From IMG/VR virus record IMGVR_UViG_3300025313_000008, positions 34,400-98,399 of that record: 64,000 nucleotides of DNA; one strand, 5' to 3'. Under the pieces are notes generated by a model. That model searched no databases and was not told the DNA's origin. It saw nothing but the letters and a program-made list of their open reading frames with translations. Source of the stretch: a virus. The translations under genes and the position numbers were made by a program. Of the stretch, positions 35,501 to 44,663 are shown in pieces. Each line of letters starts with the position of its first letter. Position 1 is the stretch's first letter.

Positions 35501-35905
35501 TGAACTTAAATCAATAGTAGTTATATCAAATGATGCGGTTGATATATTCCATGGTGTTGATAAATTATATTGATGTATTCTTGTACTACCAACATCGCCT
35601 TTTACTATAAACATTCTAGTTCCATCAGGTCTAAAAAATACCCCAACTGGTGAAGATGTGTTTGCATCTACATCAAAAAGTTGAACAAATGAGGCAGTTG
35701 TTATATCCCACGCAATAGAAAGATTGAATTCATAAATTTCATTTGATTCACTACCTATACCACTACCATTGATTCTTGAATTATTTACAACATACATTTT
35801 CAATCCATCGCTTCTAATATATAATCCAGTTGTAGCATGGGTTGAAGCAGTTACTACCGATTTTGAGTTTAAAAATACCGATGTAGAAATATCCCACGCT
35901 GTCAT
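32588..35905 (-). CDS. Fibre with beta-propeller, LamG-like and 'NAxL' repeat domains, 1105 aa
   Basis: Residues ~1-280 hold five or six repeats of about 47 residues with FF[KR]PDG[LT][KR]MF[IV] and EYNLS.AWN, the layout of a beta-propeller. Residues ~285-900 contain jelly-roll lectin-like domains. Residues ~960-1085 contain the same short repeat (F.I[ND]A.[IL]) that fills the next gene. It ends in DVESVIGHEV, similar to the neighbour's ending. The start overlaps the previous stop by 1 nt. Probably a receptor-binding virion protein. Confidence 0.8.
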   Translation of the reverse strand: MTAWDISTSVFLNSKSVVTASTHATTGLYIRSDGLKMYVVNNSRINGSGIGSESNEIYEFNLSIAWDITTASFVQLFDVDANTSSPVGVFFRPDGTRMFIVKGDVGSTRIHQYNLSTPWNISTASFDITTIDLSSILSTPTDLFFRSDGLKAYISDAGNDSIHEFNLSSAWNITNPSLSFVQSKNINAQDTFSTGVFFKPDGLKMFVTGATNDRVYEYNLSTAWNVSTAVFFQSILVSAQDTAPSSVFFKPDGLKLFITGQTNGRVYSYDLIAPPSPPTDAWNFREHKTSTGVFNPVYTFQRESTAPNRFQMISGSVNNSLGHGYLFKTFPIESIIGSDIELIWSEISGYVSSIGLAVYDGIYDPASQVDFPDAIAVSANIIPKGGGLLGSTSASVSFGPHFGQSLILPASSINYANSVTGFVTVFFINADSQQLPYNNILFDSIDISTVAEYNFSNSQVTNVLTGTIRDWGFVNGGSIILHAVTICDDISTSIGWVKVGVNVNTRIFIDDPLYPDLIKLNLDGGGGSFPRYAYKDIGSVISGDVRLDFKLDYDAMGQIGFPAVISIGLCATTSHPQQQGTNGTIRVDLINVIGDSIAMNGIVNDATTTKTTSSGAKNQHSLWIYPNSNLPASDASLKGPYYVRVELKNNKLRLSTYKDSARTQHIRGSPITVDAIGVNPTNLRYIMVGNNVASGGGRIFQGSIDDICVSQYVGNLPTIPQKFVPATGSFIETWDGYATGDQNPIPWISQNEVTGGTFTPLIDIHEVSPESPVEGTKAFKIDQLYTRTGSGSRTGRVSVSRFLPAIIRTDGSGLDIPLSLNAKMRADILSLQSNPVGVMVGYELILGTPNIPTSTRGILFKLYGTSGSQAYIWNGTEWIINNSSDVPISLSNPTGSVAEIEGVNLKDAFDSSAILSETNAWDFESHVTGMWIGYVGLNNTSSSTPTEVLIHGDTISMLNAGIEIETFSVGVITKGKKEIEFKMNAILIGRKEFTINAHLSPLPAQVSVNARIVRRTAVNNVTPSVILVLASAVTTDEPFFINAHIFQPSYKPFTINAKIIKRNQSTYLINAKLAKIRSFRIDAFVGVVGEPQSILDVESVIGHEV

Positions 35906-38900
35906 TAAGTACCACCTATCCCGAATGTAGATTCAATACCAATCATACTTCCATCATTAATTACTGATTCTGCTTCAATTCCCACGTCTATCAACTCTCC
36001 TATGAATGCACTTATAGTAAAGGCGTTAGTCTTATTTAGCTTTGCGTCAACTGTTACTTTAGCTTGTCCAACTCCAACCAATGCATCTATAGTAAATGTA
36101 TTAGTGCAGAATAGATTTCCACTACAAGCTAGACATTTTATTAATGCATCTACCAATGGTTTTACTGTATGTGGTGGATCTATGAAACTATCAATTATGA
36201 ATATTTCATCATATCTATTCACTATCTTTGAATCAATAGTTGTCATCTTGAATGGGAAAACCAATTTGGCATCTATCGTAAATACCTTTGTATTTGGTTG
36301 TTCTGCAAACGTATCAATTATAAATGTAGATGTTCCTATCTTTTTTACTAAAGCGTCTACTATTACAGTTTGTAATACACCTAACTTCTTAACCAATGCG
36401 TCAACTATACTAGTTAGTTCTATTCTATCAGCCAATAAAGCATCACAAGTAAATGTTTTCACTTTTCTCAATCTCAGTAATCCATCGATACGCCATCTAA
36501 CATTTCTAAAGTATGTAATTGCATCTACAATAAATAATACTGGAGGCTGTGTTACTGCCAATGAAGCTGTTATATCAAATGTTATTTCTTTGTCTTTTAC
36601 TATTAATATAGTATCAGTCAAAAATCCATTAACTTCATTCTCTTTCTTTAACAATACATCAACTGTAAATATAAATGGAACAATTATTTTTAAATATGCA
36701 TTAATATTTATCGTATTTTCTGCTCCAAATTTCTTTACTATTGCATCTACAAAGAAGAATTTACTTGGTTCATTAATTATAAATGCATCTACTATGAATG
36801 GAGCAACTTTATTAAAGTATTTTGTTGTTCCGTCTATAGTAAATATCTTTGTTTTTATTTCTGCTATCAATGCATTACAGTTAAATATTTTGTTTATGTC
36901 CTCTGTCTTTAGATCCGCGTCTATGAAAAATGTTTCATTAATTGTACCCTTTAATATAGAATCAACACTAAATAATTTTCCGGGTTCAACCAATAATAAA
37001 CCATCTATACTAAATATTACTAGTGAAGGTATTAATATAGCATCGACTTCAAATCTTTTTATTCCCCCTATTACTATAGCATCTATTAAGAAGTTCTTGA
37101 TTTTTATATTCACTAATTCCGCATCAATTTCAAATGTTTCGTAAATTGGCAGATATAATACAGCATCTGTTGATAATACTTCTGTAAATGCAGATTGTAA
37201 TACAGCATCGCATTTTGGACAGTGGTTTCCTATTCCTTCTATGATATCATCGCCATTTATTACTTCTACTCTAATTACTATGTCTTTAGATATTGTTGTC
37301 AAGTACATCCATGTTAATGGATCAATTATAGAATTTGATTCTCTTCTCATTACCGCACTTCCAGAAATTACGTTACTATCTGATATAACTGGAATTGCTA
37401 TACCTACTCCCTTCGGAGCATTTGTATTTACACCTACAAAATGCTGTAATCCTATTACATAATTACCAGTTAAGAATGGTGTTGTCAGATTATCATAAGT
37501 AAATATAATTTCTTTCCATACTCCAGATGGTAAATCTCCAGATATATTTTGTGCATTTATAGTGTTTTCTGATGTTGCCTCAACAATTTCGCCAGCAAGG
37601 TTTCCTACAACTACATTACTCCATATTTTTCCTGTAATTAATGATGTGTCAGTTATTTCATTAGGAAAACCACTTGCTCTTAACAAAAATGTAACACGTC
37701 TTACCTGTTGGTTATTAAGAACCACCTCTTGTCCTATTAACATATCAACACTTTCTTCATGATCTGGAGTAATTGGTCCCATAAATTGTTCTAATCCCGT
37801 ATCTATTGCAAAGTTTGTATTAGGATAGAAATTACATATTCCGTTGACTCCTAACATCTTTATTAATGCATCTATATAAAATGTCTGTATATTAGTTTCT
37901 CTTATTCTCGAATCTACAGTAAATTGTTTATTTATAGTAAATTGTATTAAAAATGCATCTATTGTAAATGTAAAGAAAACTCCCTCTATTAAAACAGCGT
38001 CAATACTAAATGTTTTATCTACGTTTTGTAAATTAACTATTGCATCTATTGTTATTAATTCTGCTGGTGGAACAAATGGAATACCATCTATTGTAAATAT
38101 CTTGTTTACTGCTCCTTTTAACAGTGGATCTACTGTAAATGTCTTTAATGGACTAGCTAATAAAACAGCATCTACATTAGAATATACGTTTCTAACTATA
38201 TATGCGTCTATATTAAATAGTTTTATTCCTCGTAATCTAGCATCTATACTAAATTTAGATTCTCTTACTAATCTAGCACTTATAGAAAATGTTTCTCCAC
38301 TGAATCCAGAAAGATGAGCATCTACATAAGCTACTGGACATGGAGATGAAAATATCTTAATATTATCAACTTTCCCTATAGTATCTGGTTCTGCTGTAGG
38401 AGCACTTTTGTCGTTTGCGCCAATTATTAACCAACTAAGGTCTAACTGTTCCTTATTTACTGAAGAAGTATCCACATTAACTGGAGATCCTGCTATATGG
38501 GTTGTATGTGTTATATCTGTATATGCATTTAATGTTAATGTGTTTCCTAATGATTCCATTACAATGTATCTTTTTGTTCCTGTTCCCACGTTTAATGTTG
38601 GTGTATTTACATTAACGAACCCATCATCCAATGTAGCAGATATTATTCCTAATCCAGCCGAATTAATATGTAAAGATGATGTATTAGGATCATTATCTGG
38701 ATGTAAGCTTGATTTATTAAGCACTATAAATCTTCCTTTTGTTCCAGATAGGTATGTAAGTTCAAAGTCTACTCTAATATTGTTTCCTCTTACTTTTCCT
38801 ATTCCTCCATATGAATCCAGTTTCTTTCTTCTATATTTTGACTTTAGAATTGGTTGCATTGCTCCAGTGTATCCGCCCGGTGGCATCTGGATATATGCAA

Positions 38901-41900
38901 TTCCATTTAACGGTTCTTGTGAAAGTAGTGATTCTCCATCTATGAATATTTTTTGTGTTCCCCAACCATCTACTACAGTATTATTAACTTCAATACTCCA
39001 ATTAGATGTAGTTGTAAAGTGTTCTTCAAATATATTCTCAAATGGACATCTGTTATCTCCTAATGCCTTGATAAGAGCATCTAAACTAAATATATGTAAT
39101 CTTACAAGATATGCGTCTATTGTAAAGTTGCCCTGAATTGCAATATCTGTAAAAGTATCTATTGTGAAAGTTTTTGTTTTTCTTTTGCTTAATAATGCAT
39201 CTATAGTAGGTCTAGTTCTATATACTAATTTTGCATCAACTGTAAAGTTTTCATCAAATGTATCCTGTAAATAAGAGTCAATAAGGAAATTTGGACATCT
39301 ATCTGCATATATTACTAAATCCTCTATTTCTCCAGTATATTTTCTTGCACTACCCGGACCTGCAGGACCTACGTTTGAAGCTTGCACATATAAAAATGGA
39401 ACTTTAATCTGTGATGATACATCTAATTGAACTGGACTTCCTGTTACATGGATGGTTCTTGCTGAATCTGAAAACATACTTAATGTTATTATACTTGCTA
39501 GATTCTTATCTATCCTTACATAATATGTTGTGTTATTATTCATTGGAATTGCAGTTGCAGTAGAAAGTACTGGATCTGATATTGTTGATCTATAAAGTAT
39601 TCTTATTCCTTCACCATCAGGTCCATCTCCTGCATTAATTCTATATTCTATTTTCGGTACTATTGCAAATTGATGACCTATTCTTGTTGTCGTATCAGTA
39701 AGTCCAAATACAGCATATGATTCAAATCCTGTACATCCTCCAACGTTATTATGTGTAAACTCTATTCTAAATTCTTCGCCTGTTGGAATTGGTAGTGTTT
39801 TTATAGCTTGAGAACCCGGATTAGGTGAATTAACACAGTTATATCTTAACACATTGGGGTTTGCTATTGAATCTACTGTAATCAGTCCAAATGTTGTCCA
39901 TCCTGTTGATGAATCAAAGTTATCTGAAAATATTGGAGTTAAAACACTACATAAGGTATCTCCAGTCATTTTTAATACTGCGTCTATAGTATATGTTTTA
40001 GTTTGCACATATCTTAGTCTGGCTTGAACCGTAAATGTTTCTGTTTGTGTTAATCTTAATCTTGCATCTACTAAAAACACCGCCACTGTTGCTCCGGCTG
40101 GTGTTAATATTGAATCTAATGTAAATATCTTAGTTTTTGCTTGTTCTAATACTGCATCTACTGTGAATGTTTTTACCTTCTCTTTTTCTAATAAAGCATC
40201 TATACTAAATGTATTATAAATCGGCAGATATAGCACAGCGTCTATCGATAATGTTTCCGCGAAAGTTGCTTTTAATATGGCATCCACTGTTGATACTAAT
40301 GATGATGTTAATTTTACTCTAGCATCTATAGTAAATGATTCTATCCCACTTATAATTATTGAAGCATCTATTAAAAATAAAGCAGATGGAACTACAAATG
40401 GTATTCCGTCTATAGTAAAGTTAAAGTTTTGTGTTGCTCTTAAAATTGCATCTATAGTGAAATTAACATCAAACCTACTTACTAATACTGCGTCTATATC
40501 TAATGTTTCGTCAAAAGTCTCTTCAAGTAATCCATCTATTGTAAATGTATTATCAAAAGTATTCTCTAACAATCCATCTACATTAAATGTCTCATCTTGT
40601 GTTTTTCTTAATAAGGCGTCTACTGTAAACGTTTCAGTAAAAACTGCCCTTAATCTCGCATCTAATGTAAATGTTTCTGTGTTAGTTGTTTCTAATTCTG
40701 CGTCTACTAAAAATGTTTTATCCTGTGTTTTCTTTAATAATGAATCAACTAAGAAAATTTCATTTTGTGTTGCTCTTAATATAGAATCTACAGTAAATGT
40801 TTCATCAAATCTTGCTACTAAGATAGAATCACATGTAAATACTTTAGATGGAAATACTATTATGATAGAATCTACAGTAAAGTTATTATCAAATGTTGCT
40901 TGTGTAAATGTATCTACCGCAAATTGAATTGCTTTTATTACTATTCCGTCTATCTTGAAAGTCTTTATCTGTGCTAATCTTGCATCTATATCAAATTCAC
41001 TTGTTTGAACTATCTTTAACCTTACATCACAGGTGAAAGTATTGCTTTGAACTTTTCTTAATCTTGCATCAACGGTAAATGTTTCATCTTGCCTTAATTC
41101 TAATAATGAATCTATTAAAAATGATTCAGTACCTTCTTGTTTAAGTAATGAATCTATTAAGAAGTTAAATATTTGTGTAGTCCTTAGTAAAGCATCGCAA
41201 GTAAATGTCTCAGTTTGTGTTTGTATTAATATAGAATCACAGGTAAATTCTTTTCTTTGTATTAATCTGGCATCTACAGTAAATTCTTCTAATGCCGATA
41301 ATCTCGCATCTATTGTAAATTCCTCTAATGCTGATAGTCTAGCATCAACTGTAAATTCTTCTCTTTGTGCTAATCTAGCGTCTATTGTGAATGTTTCATC
41401 AAATGTCATTTCTAGTAATGCATCTACTAAAAATAGTTTGGTTGTTTCTAATTCAAGAAATGCATCTACTAAGAAATTGAATGTTTGTGTAGTTTCTAAT
41501 AAAGCATCACAAGTAAATGTTTCGTCAAATCTGTTTACTAATATAGCATCACATGTAAATGTTTTATCGAATCTATTTACTACTATTGCGTCACAAGTAA
41601 ATTCCTGTTTTGGTTGATCTGCCATGACAACCCATAAGAATTTCCATGCACTTGAGGCTAAGTTAGTCCAATCCATTGTGAACTTATTAGTTCCAAATGA
41701 TGCGTCGGCTTCTCCATCTACTGTTGGTGCTCCAGCACCTTGATCTAGTATTTGTATTGCTTTTGTATTAGATAATGTTCTACCATAAAACATTGTTGTA
41801 TTGGCATCTAACTCTGAAAATCCTCCACAAATTTCTGTTGAATTCGCTCTTGCACCTATAACAAAAGAACCTGTTTGCTGTGATGTACCTTCTGTTGTTC

Positions 41901-42819
41901 TTCTTCCTGCTATTGTAATTAATCCTGTTGGTGTGAATAAAGTTGTAGTGTCTTTTGTGCTTCCAGCCGTTAATGCAGTTTCATTACCAGTTTGCCATCT
42001 ACCACCTTTAATTATTAAGAAAATAATGGGAGATGCCTGAGCGTCATTTGTTGTCCATGTAATATTTAATGTTGTAGTAATACTTGTAAAATCGGCTTCT
42101 GCCTGTAAAACTCCAGAATCAGAGTCTGTAATTACCATACACTTTGACTCTGAATATGTTTGAAATACTTCGCTGGTTCCAACACCGCTATCGTTTGAAA
42201 TATGATATTGTCCTTCATCTGAAGATGGTACAGCGACACCAAGTCCTATATCCATATCTCCCACCATGTTGTTTAAAGTATCATGATCTGGAGATGCGAA
42301 AAAAACAATTCCTCCGTTTGCACTTATATTTTGGACATCTGAATTTATTGTAACGTTTTGTGTTACTGGTGCTCCCGCAGTTGATTTAAGAAAACTTCCA
42401 GCCTGTGCAGTGATACTAGATCCTCCTATAACAATATAATTTATTACTGTCGCTACAGAATCATTAACTACCCAAGTTACAGTAAATTGATTAGTTCCAA
42501 ATGATATTGTTGCCCTTGATTCTGTTGTACCTCCTGCTACAGTACCAAAAAAAATACAACTAGTATTTCTTATAGTTAATTGTGAAGCCTCTGTTCCAGC
42601 ACCGTCATCTCCATCACTTCCATTACATACGTTATTTATACCATCACTAAATCCATGACTGTAGGATACATCACCATCTCCTAGACCGTTAGAAGTTTGA
42701 AGTAAGGTTCCCCAAACTATTATTGCTTTTGGATCAAATCCAGTTGAAACGTTCTGAGTAGCACCATCTACATTTGTAGCATCCTTAGTAAATTGTCCTA
42801 CTTCGACACTTAAAACCAT
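35905..42819 (-). CDS. Giant repeat fibre, 2304 aa
   Basis: After an N-terminal beta domain (~1-400), most of the protein is dozens of tandem units of about 17-20 residues with consensus 'xTFT[IVC]DA[LR]L' followed by a charged turn. Three jelly-roll-like inserts interrupt them (near 950-1130, 1210-1390 and 1560-1740). The repeats should form a long beta-structured shaft. The C-terminus (FTISAFIG...ESVINDG) matches that of the 32588 protein. DNA-level similarity of the units makes the array prone to expansion and contraction. Confidence 0.85.
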   Translation of the reverse strand: MVLSVEVGQFTKDATNVDGATQNVSTGFDPKAIIVWGTLLQTSNGLGDGDVSYSHGFSDGINNVCNGSDGDDGAGTEASQLTIRNTSCIFFGTVAGGTTESRATISFGTNQFTVTWVVNDSVATVINYIVIGGSSITAQAGSFLKSTAGAPVTQNVTINSDVQNISANGGIVFFASPDHDTLNNMVGDMDIGLGVAVPSSDEGQYHISNDSGVGTSEVFQTYSESKCMVITDSDSGVLQAEADFTSITTTLNITWTTNDAQASPIIFLIIKGGRWQTGNETALTAGSTKDTTTLFTPTGLITIAGRRTTEGTSQQTGSFVIGARANSTEICGGFSELDANTTMFYGRTLSNTKAIQILDQGAGAPTVDGEADASFGTNKFTMDWTNLASSAWKFLWVVMADQPKQEFTCDAIVVNRFDKTFTCDAILVNRFDETFTCDALLETTQTFNFLVDAFLELETTKLFLVDALLEMTFDETFTIDARLAQREEFTVDARLSALEEFTIDARLSALEEFTVDARLIQRKEFTCDSILIQTQTETFTCDALLRTTQIFNFLIDSLLKQEGTESFLIDSLLELRQDETFTVDARLRKVQSNTFTCDVRLKIVQTSEFDIDARLAQIKTFKIDGIVIKAIQFAVDTFTQATFDNNFTVDSIIIVFPSKVFTCDSILVARFDETFTVDSILRATQNEIFLVDSLLKKTQDKTFLVDAELETTNTETFTLDARLRAVFTETFTVDALLRKTQDETFNVDGLLENTFDNTFTIDGLLEETFDETLDIDAVLVSRFDVNFTIDAILRATQNFNFTIDGIPFVVPSALFLIDASIIISGIESFTIDARVKLTSSLVSTVDAILKATFAETLSIDAVLYLPIYNTFSIDALLEKEKVKTFTVDAVLEQAKTKIFTLDSILTPAGATVAVFLVDARLRLTQTETFTVQARLRYVQTKTYTIDAVLKMTGDTLCSVLTPIFSDNFDSSTGWTTFGLITVDSIANPNVLRYNCVNSPNPGSQAIKTLPIPTGEEFRIEFTHNNVGGCTGFESYAVFGLTDTTTRIGHQFAIVPKIEYRINAGDGPDGEGIRILYRSTISDPVLSTATAIPMNNNTTYYVRIDKNLASIITLSMFSDSARTIHVTGSPVQLDVSSQIKVPFLYVQASNVGPAGPGSARKYTGEIEDLVIYADRCPNFLIDSYLQDTFDENFTVDAKLVYRTRPTIDALLSKRKTKTFTIDTFTDIAIQGNFTIDAYLVRLHIFSLDALIKALGDNRCPFENIFEEHFTTTSNWSIEVNNTVVDGWGTQKIFIDGESLLSQEPLNGIAYIQMPPGGYTGAMQPILKSKYRRKKLDSYGGIGKVRGNNIRVDFELTYLSGTKGRFIVLNKSSLHPDNDPNTSSLHINSAGLGIISATLDDGFVNVNTPTLNVGTGTKRYIVMESLGNTLTLNAYTDITHTTHIAGSPVNVDTSSVNKEQLDLSWLIIGANDKSAPTAEPDTIGKVDNIKIFSSPCPVAYVDAHLSGFSGETFSISARLVRESKFSIDARLRGIKLFNIDAYIVRNVYSNVDAVLLASPLKTFTVDPLLKGAVNKIFTIDGIPFVPPAELITIDAIVNLQNVDKTFSIDAVLIEGVFFTFTIDAFLIQFTINKQFTVDSRIRETNIQTFYIDALIKMLGVNGICNFYPNTNFAIDTGLEQFMGPITPDHEESVDMLIGQEVVLNNQQVRRVTFLLRASGFPNEITDTSLITGKIWSNVVVGNLAGEIVEATSENTINAQNISGDLPSGVWKEIIFTYDNLTTPFLTGNYVIGLQHFVGVNTNAPKGVGIAIPVISDSNVISGSAVMRRESNSIIDPLTWMYLTTISKDIVIRVEVINGDDIIEGIGNHCPKCDAVLQSAFTEVLSTDAVLYLPIYETFEIDAELVNIKIKNFLIDAIVIGGIKRFEVDAILIPSLVIFSIDGLLLVEPGKLFSVDSILKGTINETFFIDADLKTEDINKIFNCNALIAEIKTKIFTIDGTTKYFNKVAPFIVDAFIINEPSKFFFVDAIVKKFGAENTININAYLKIIVPFIFTVDVLLKKENEVNGFLTDTILIVKDKEITFDITASLAVTQPPVLFIVDAITYFRNVRWRIDGLLRLRKVKTFTCDALLADRIELTSIVDALVKKLGVLQTVIVDALVKKIGTSTFIIDTFAEQPNTKVFTIDAKLVFPFKMTTIDSKIVNRYDEIFIIDSFIDPPHTVKPLVDALIKCLACSGNLFCTNTFTIDALVGVGQAKVTVDAKLNKTNAFTISAFIGELIDVGIEAESVINDGSMIGIESTFGIGGT
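36010..41610 (-). repeat. Coding repeat array of 'FTxDAxL' units
   Basis: Imperfect repeats of roughly 50-60 bp, seen on the plus strand as recurring GCATCTA(C/T)TGTAAATGT-like words, run through the giant fibre gene between its lectin-like inserts. Shorter sets occur at 32640-32960 and 61150-61330. They are in frame and diverged, so they are selected at protein level rather than being a recent duplication. Confidence 0.8.
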
Positions 42820-42821
42820 GA

Positions 42822-43154
42822 CTAACCCTCATCTAAGGTCAATCCAAGAAATGTGTTAAAGTTAGCCTTTGTAATGTCCCCCATCTGTATTGCAAATATA
42901 CAGGCTTCCAAATCCATTAGCCATTTTTCCCTGTTTAGATTCCCTGCCGTTGTAGCTGGAAAACTGTCGTATTTTGTTTTAAACTTGTCAAAATCCGTTT
43001 CCATATTAGCTGGTATGTTAAAGAAATTAATCATTGCCGTTCTTGTAACGATACCGTGACAGTATAGTTTAAACGCGTTTTCTACTCTATGTCCTGTTAC
43101 TCTTTCACTAGGTGTTAAAGATTGACTTCTTGATATTCTATCTAATAGAGTCAT
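42822..43154 (-). CDS. Hypothetical protein, 110 aa
   Basis: A helical protein (RVENAFKLYCHGI, MINFFNI, LMDLEACIFAIQMG). It starts at an ATGA overlap with the 50-aa gene and is followed by the giant fibre after 2 nt. A fibre-assembly chaperone is conceivable from position. No family recognised. Confidence 0.72.
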   Translation of the reverse strand: MTLLDRISRSQSLTPSERVTGHRVENAFKLYCHGIVTRTAMINFFNIPANMETDFDKFKTKYDSFPATTAGNLNREKWLMDLEACIFAIQMGDITKANFNTFLGLTLDEG

Positions 43155-43303
43155 TTGCTTATCACCTTAATTGCAGTAATAAAGTGCTCACATTTTTTAC
43201 AATAAAGTCCTTCTAGAGAATCTTCTTTACCATATATCAAGAAACCAGTATGACCCGTTGTCTCCTTATGATCTAAAATTTCTTTCTGATATGGGATTTG
43301 CAT
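43151..43303 (-). CDS. 50-aa protein with one CxxC
   Basis: Starts MQIPYQKEIL and carries YCKKCEHF near the C-terminus, a half zinc-ribbon that may bind metal together with upstream His residues (HKETTGH). Its stop overlaps the start of the 110-aa gene (ATGA). It is the first gene of the fibre operon. Confidence 0.6.
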   Translation of the reverse strand: MQIPYQKEILDHKETTGHTGFLIYGKEDSLEGLYCKKCEHFITAIKVISK

Positions 43304-43373
43304 TGTATTGCACCTTTAAAGCATTGTATTGCCATACTAATGAGTAGGTAGACTTCCTATATAAGCATAAAAT

Positions 43374-43799
43374 CTATAAGCTTGGTGTATTTACTGCCGA
43401 ATGTAGTGAGTCTTCTCTCCACTCATCATCCATTTCAATTCTTCCGTCTGGAAGAAGATAAAATATTGCTTTTGAATTGACTTCATTTATAGTTTTTTGC
43501 CAACCTAAAATTATTATAACTCTATGTGACTCTGCTGGAATAGAAACTTTAACATCACCTTGCATTACTGTTCTTGCCCCTGTTGTCATAAGATTTCTTC
43601 TTGCAAAGATTAGCCTTTTTCCTTCGCCCAATTTCACTTGACAAATAGCTATATTTTGCTGATTGATTAATTGAAATGCAATTAATTTTATAAAATCTAT
43701 TTCTTTAAAAGCATGTTCTGTTCCACTTTGTTCTACTTCATCTAAAACAGTATTATCATTATAAATAGCCCGCCATTTTACGGTATCAGTTATACCCAT
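43374..43799 (-). CDS. Hypothetical protein, 141 aa
   Basis: A beta-rich protein with strands such as IAICQVKLGEGKRLIFARR and VIIILGWQ, ending in an acidic tail. A TATA-like box (GGTTAAATAG, ~43825) precedes its ATG, so it has its own promoter. It may be a virion decoration or fibre-associated protein. Family not recognised. Confidence 0.72.
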   Translation of the reverse strand: MGITDTVKWRAIYNDNTVLDEVEQSGTEHAFKEIDFIKLIAFQLINQQNIAICQVKLGEGKRLIFARRNLMTTGARTVMQGDVKVSIPAESHRVIIILGWQKTINEVNSKAIFYLLPDGRIEMDDEWREDSLHSAVNTPSL

Positions 43800-43864
43800 A
43801 TAGTAATAATGAATGGAGTACTATTTAACCTTAAAGTAAAAAAAGAAAATATAAAGAGATTTAT

Positions 43865-44434
43865 TTAAATCTCATCGTATTGGAATGTCCAAGTCTCGTC
43901 TGCTAAATCGCCGGGTGATGCTGTGGTTCCTACATCCATTTGAACTACTATATAATTACTTGTTTCACCGGATGCGTTTATAATTGCACCAGCTTCACTA
44001 ATTGTAACTGTTTTTGGTGAACCTGAAGTGGCAAGAAACGCATCGGTTTTAGCTGTAATAATTGCATGAGTTGTCAATTCGTTTCCAGTTGTTCCTACAG
44101 TTCCAGTTGCTTGGTCATAACCAGCAGTTGAACCTGAGTTTTTAGTTGGAGTTTCAGTTCCAATATATACAACAATACCAGTACCAAATCCAGTTCCGTC
44201 AGTAAAGAACTTTATATTATCAATTTGTGTAAAAGTTCCACCTGTACATCTTAAGTAAATGTGTTTCCAAAATGATCTATTTGTTCCAACAGTTGGAATT
44301 GGAATAGGATTGTTTGCATCAATCACGGCATCATCAGCAGTCTTAAATCGGATATTTGGAGGTCCTAATCCAGCTGTTGGTGTTGCTGTTGGTCCCGCTC
44401 CTGTATCTACATATACTTCTACTGTTGCTACCAT
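43865..44434 (-). CDS. Putative virion decoration protein, 189 aa
   Basis: A Gly/Thr-rich beta protein of Ig- or jelly-roll-like composition (IYLRCTGGTFTQIDNIKFF, NYIVVQMDVG), as in phage head-decoration or fibre proteins. It is preceded by the same class B promoter as the major capsid gene (44443-44472), so it is probably made late and in large amounts. A T-rich tract (43840-43860) follows its stop. Confidence 0.7.
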   Translation of the reverse strand: MVATVEVYVDTGAGPTATPTAGLGPPNIRFKTADDAVIDANNPIPIPTVGTNRSFWKHIYLRCTGGTFTQIDNIKFFTDGTGFGTGIVVYIGTETPTKNSGSTAGYDQATGTVGTTGNELTTHAIITAKTDAFLATSGSPKTVTISEAGAIINASGETSNYIVVQMDVGTTASPGDLADETWTFQYDEI

Positions 44435-44442
44435 GATATAAG

Positions 44443-44472
44443 TTAATCATAATTCCTTTATAAACATTTAAT
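44443..44472 (-). promoter_or_regulatory. Class B promoter of the 189-aa gene
   Basis: Minus-strand core TTAAATGTTTATAAAGGAA with the TATA box about 25 nt before the ATG at 44434. It differs from the capsid promoter at only 2 of 30 positions. Confidence 0.8.
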
Positions 44473-44475
44473 AAT

Positions 44476-44628
44476 CTATTCTTCTTTTTTCTCTTCCACT
44501 TTTGTTTCTTCCACTTTTTCTTCATTTTTTGGAAGTGTTCCAGTTACTGGATCTTTATCAGTTACCGTATGATATCTATCTATTCGGCTTTGTTTTGATC
44601 TCCTAATACCTTTTGTTCGACCCGGCAT
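44476..44628 (-). CDS. 50-aa charged protein with MPGR start
   Basis: A basic N-terminal half (MPGRTKGIRRSK) and an acidic Lys/Glu C-terminal half (KVEETKVEEKKEE). The MPGR start and the sequence just upstream are shared with the genes at 44951 and 45815. A TATA-like CTTTAAATACC lies about 25 nt upstream. Function unknown. Confidence 0.6.
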   Translation of the reverse strand: MPGRTKGIRRSKQSRIDRYHTVTDKDPVTGTLPKNEEKVEETKVEEKKEE

Positions 44629-44663
44629 AAAATGTATTAGTATAAAAGGTATTTAAAGATATT

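Noticed and set aside
36010-41610. CRISPR-like periodic repeat
   Set aside because: Units are imperfect, in frame, without unique spacers of constant length, and encode a protein repeat. No cas genes are present.
36002-41617. Long plus-strand reading frames (up to 380 codons) opposite the giant fibre gene
   Set aside because: They mirror the in-frame repeat on the other strand, have low-complexity Ser/Asn/Ile-rich translations and no promoter, and match no neighbour. They are shadows of repeat codons.
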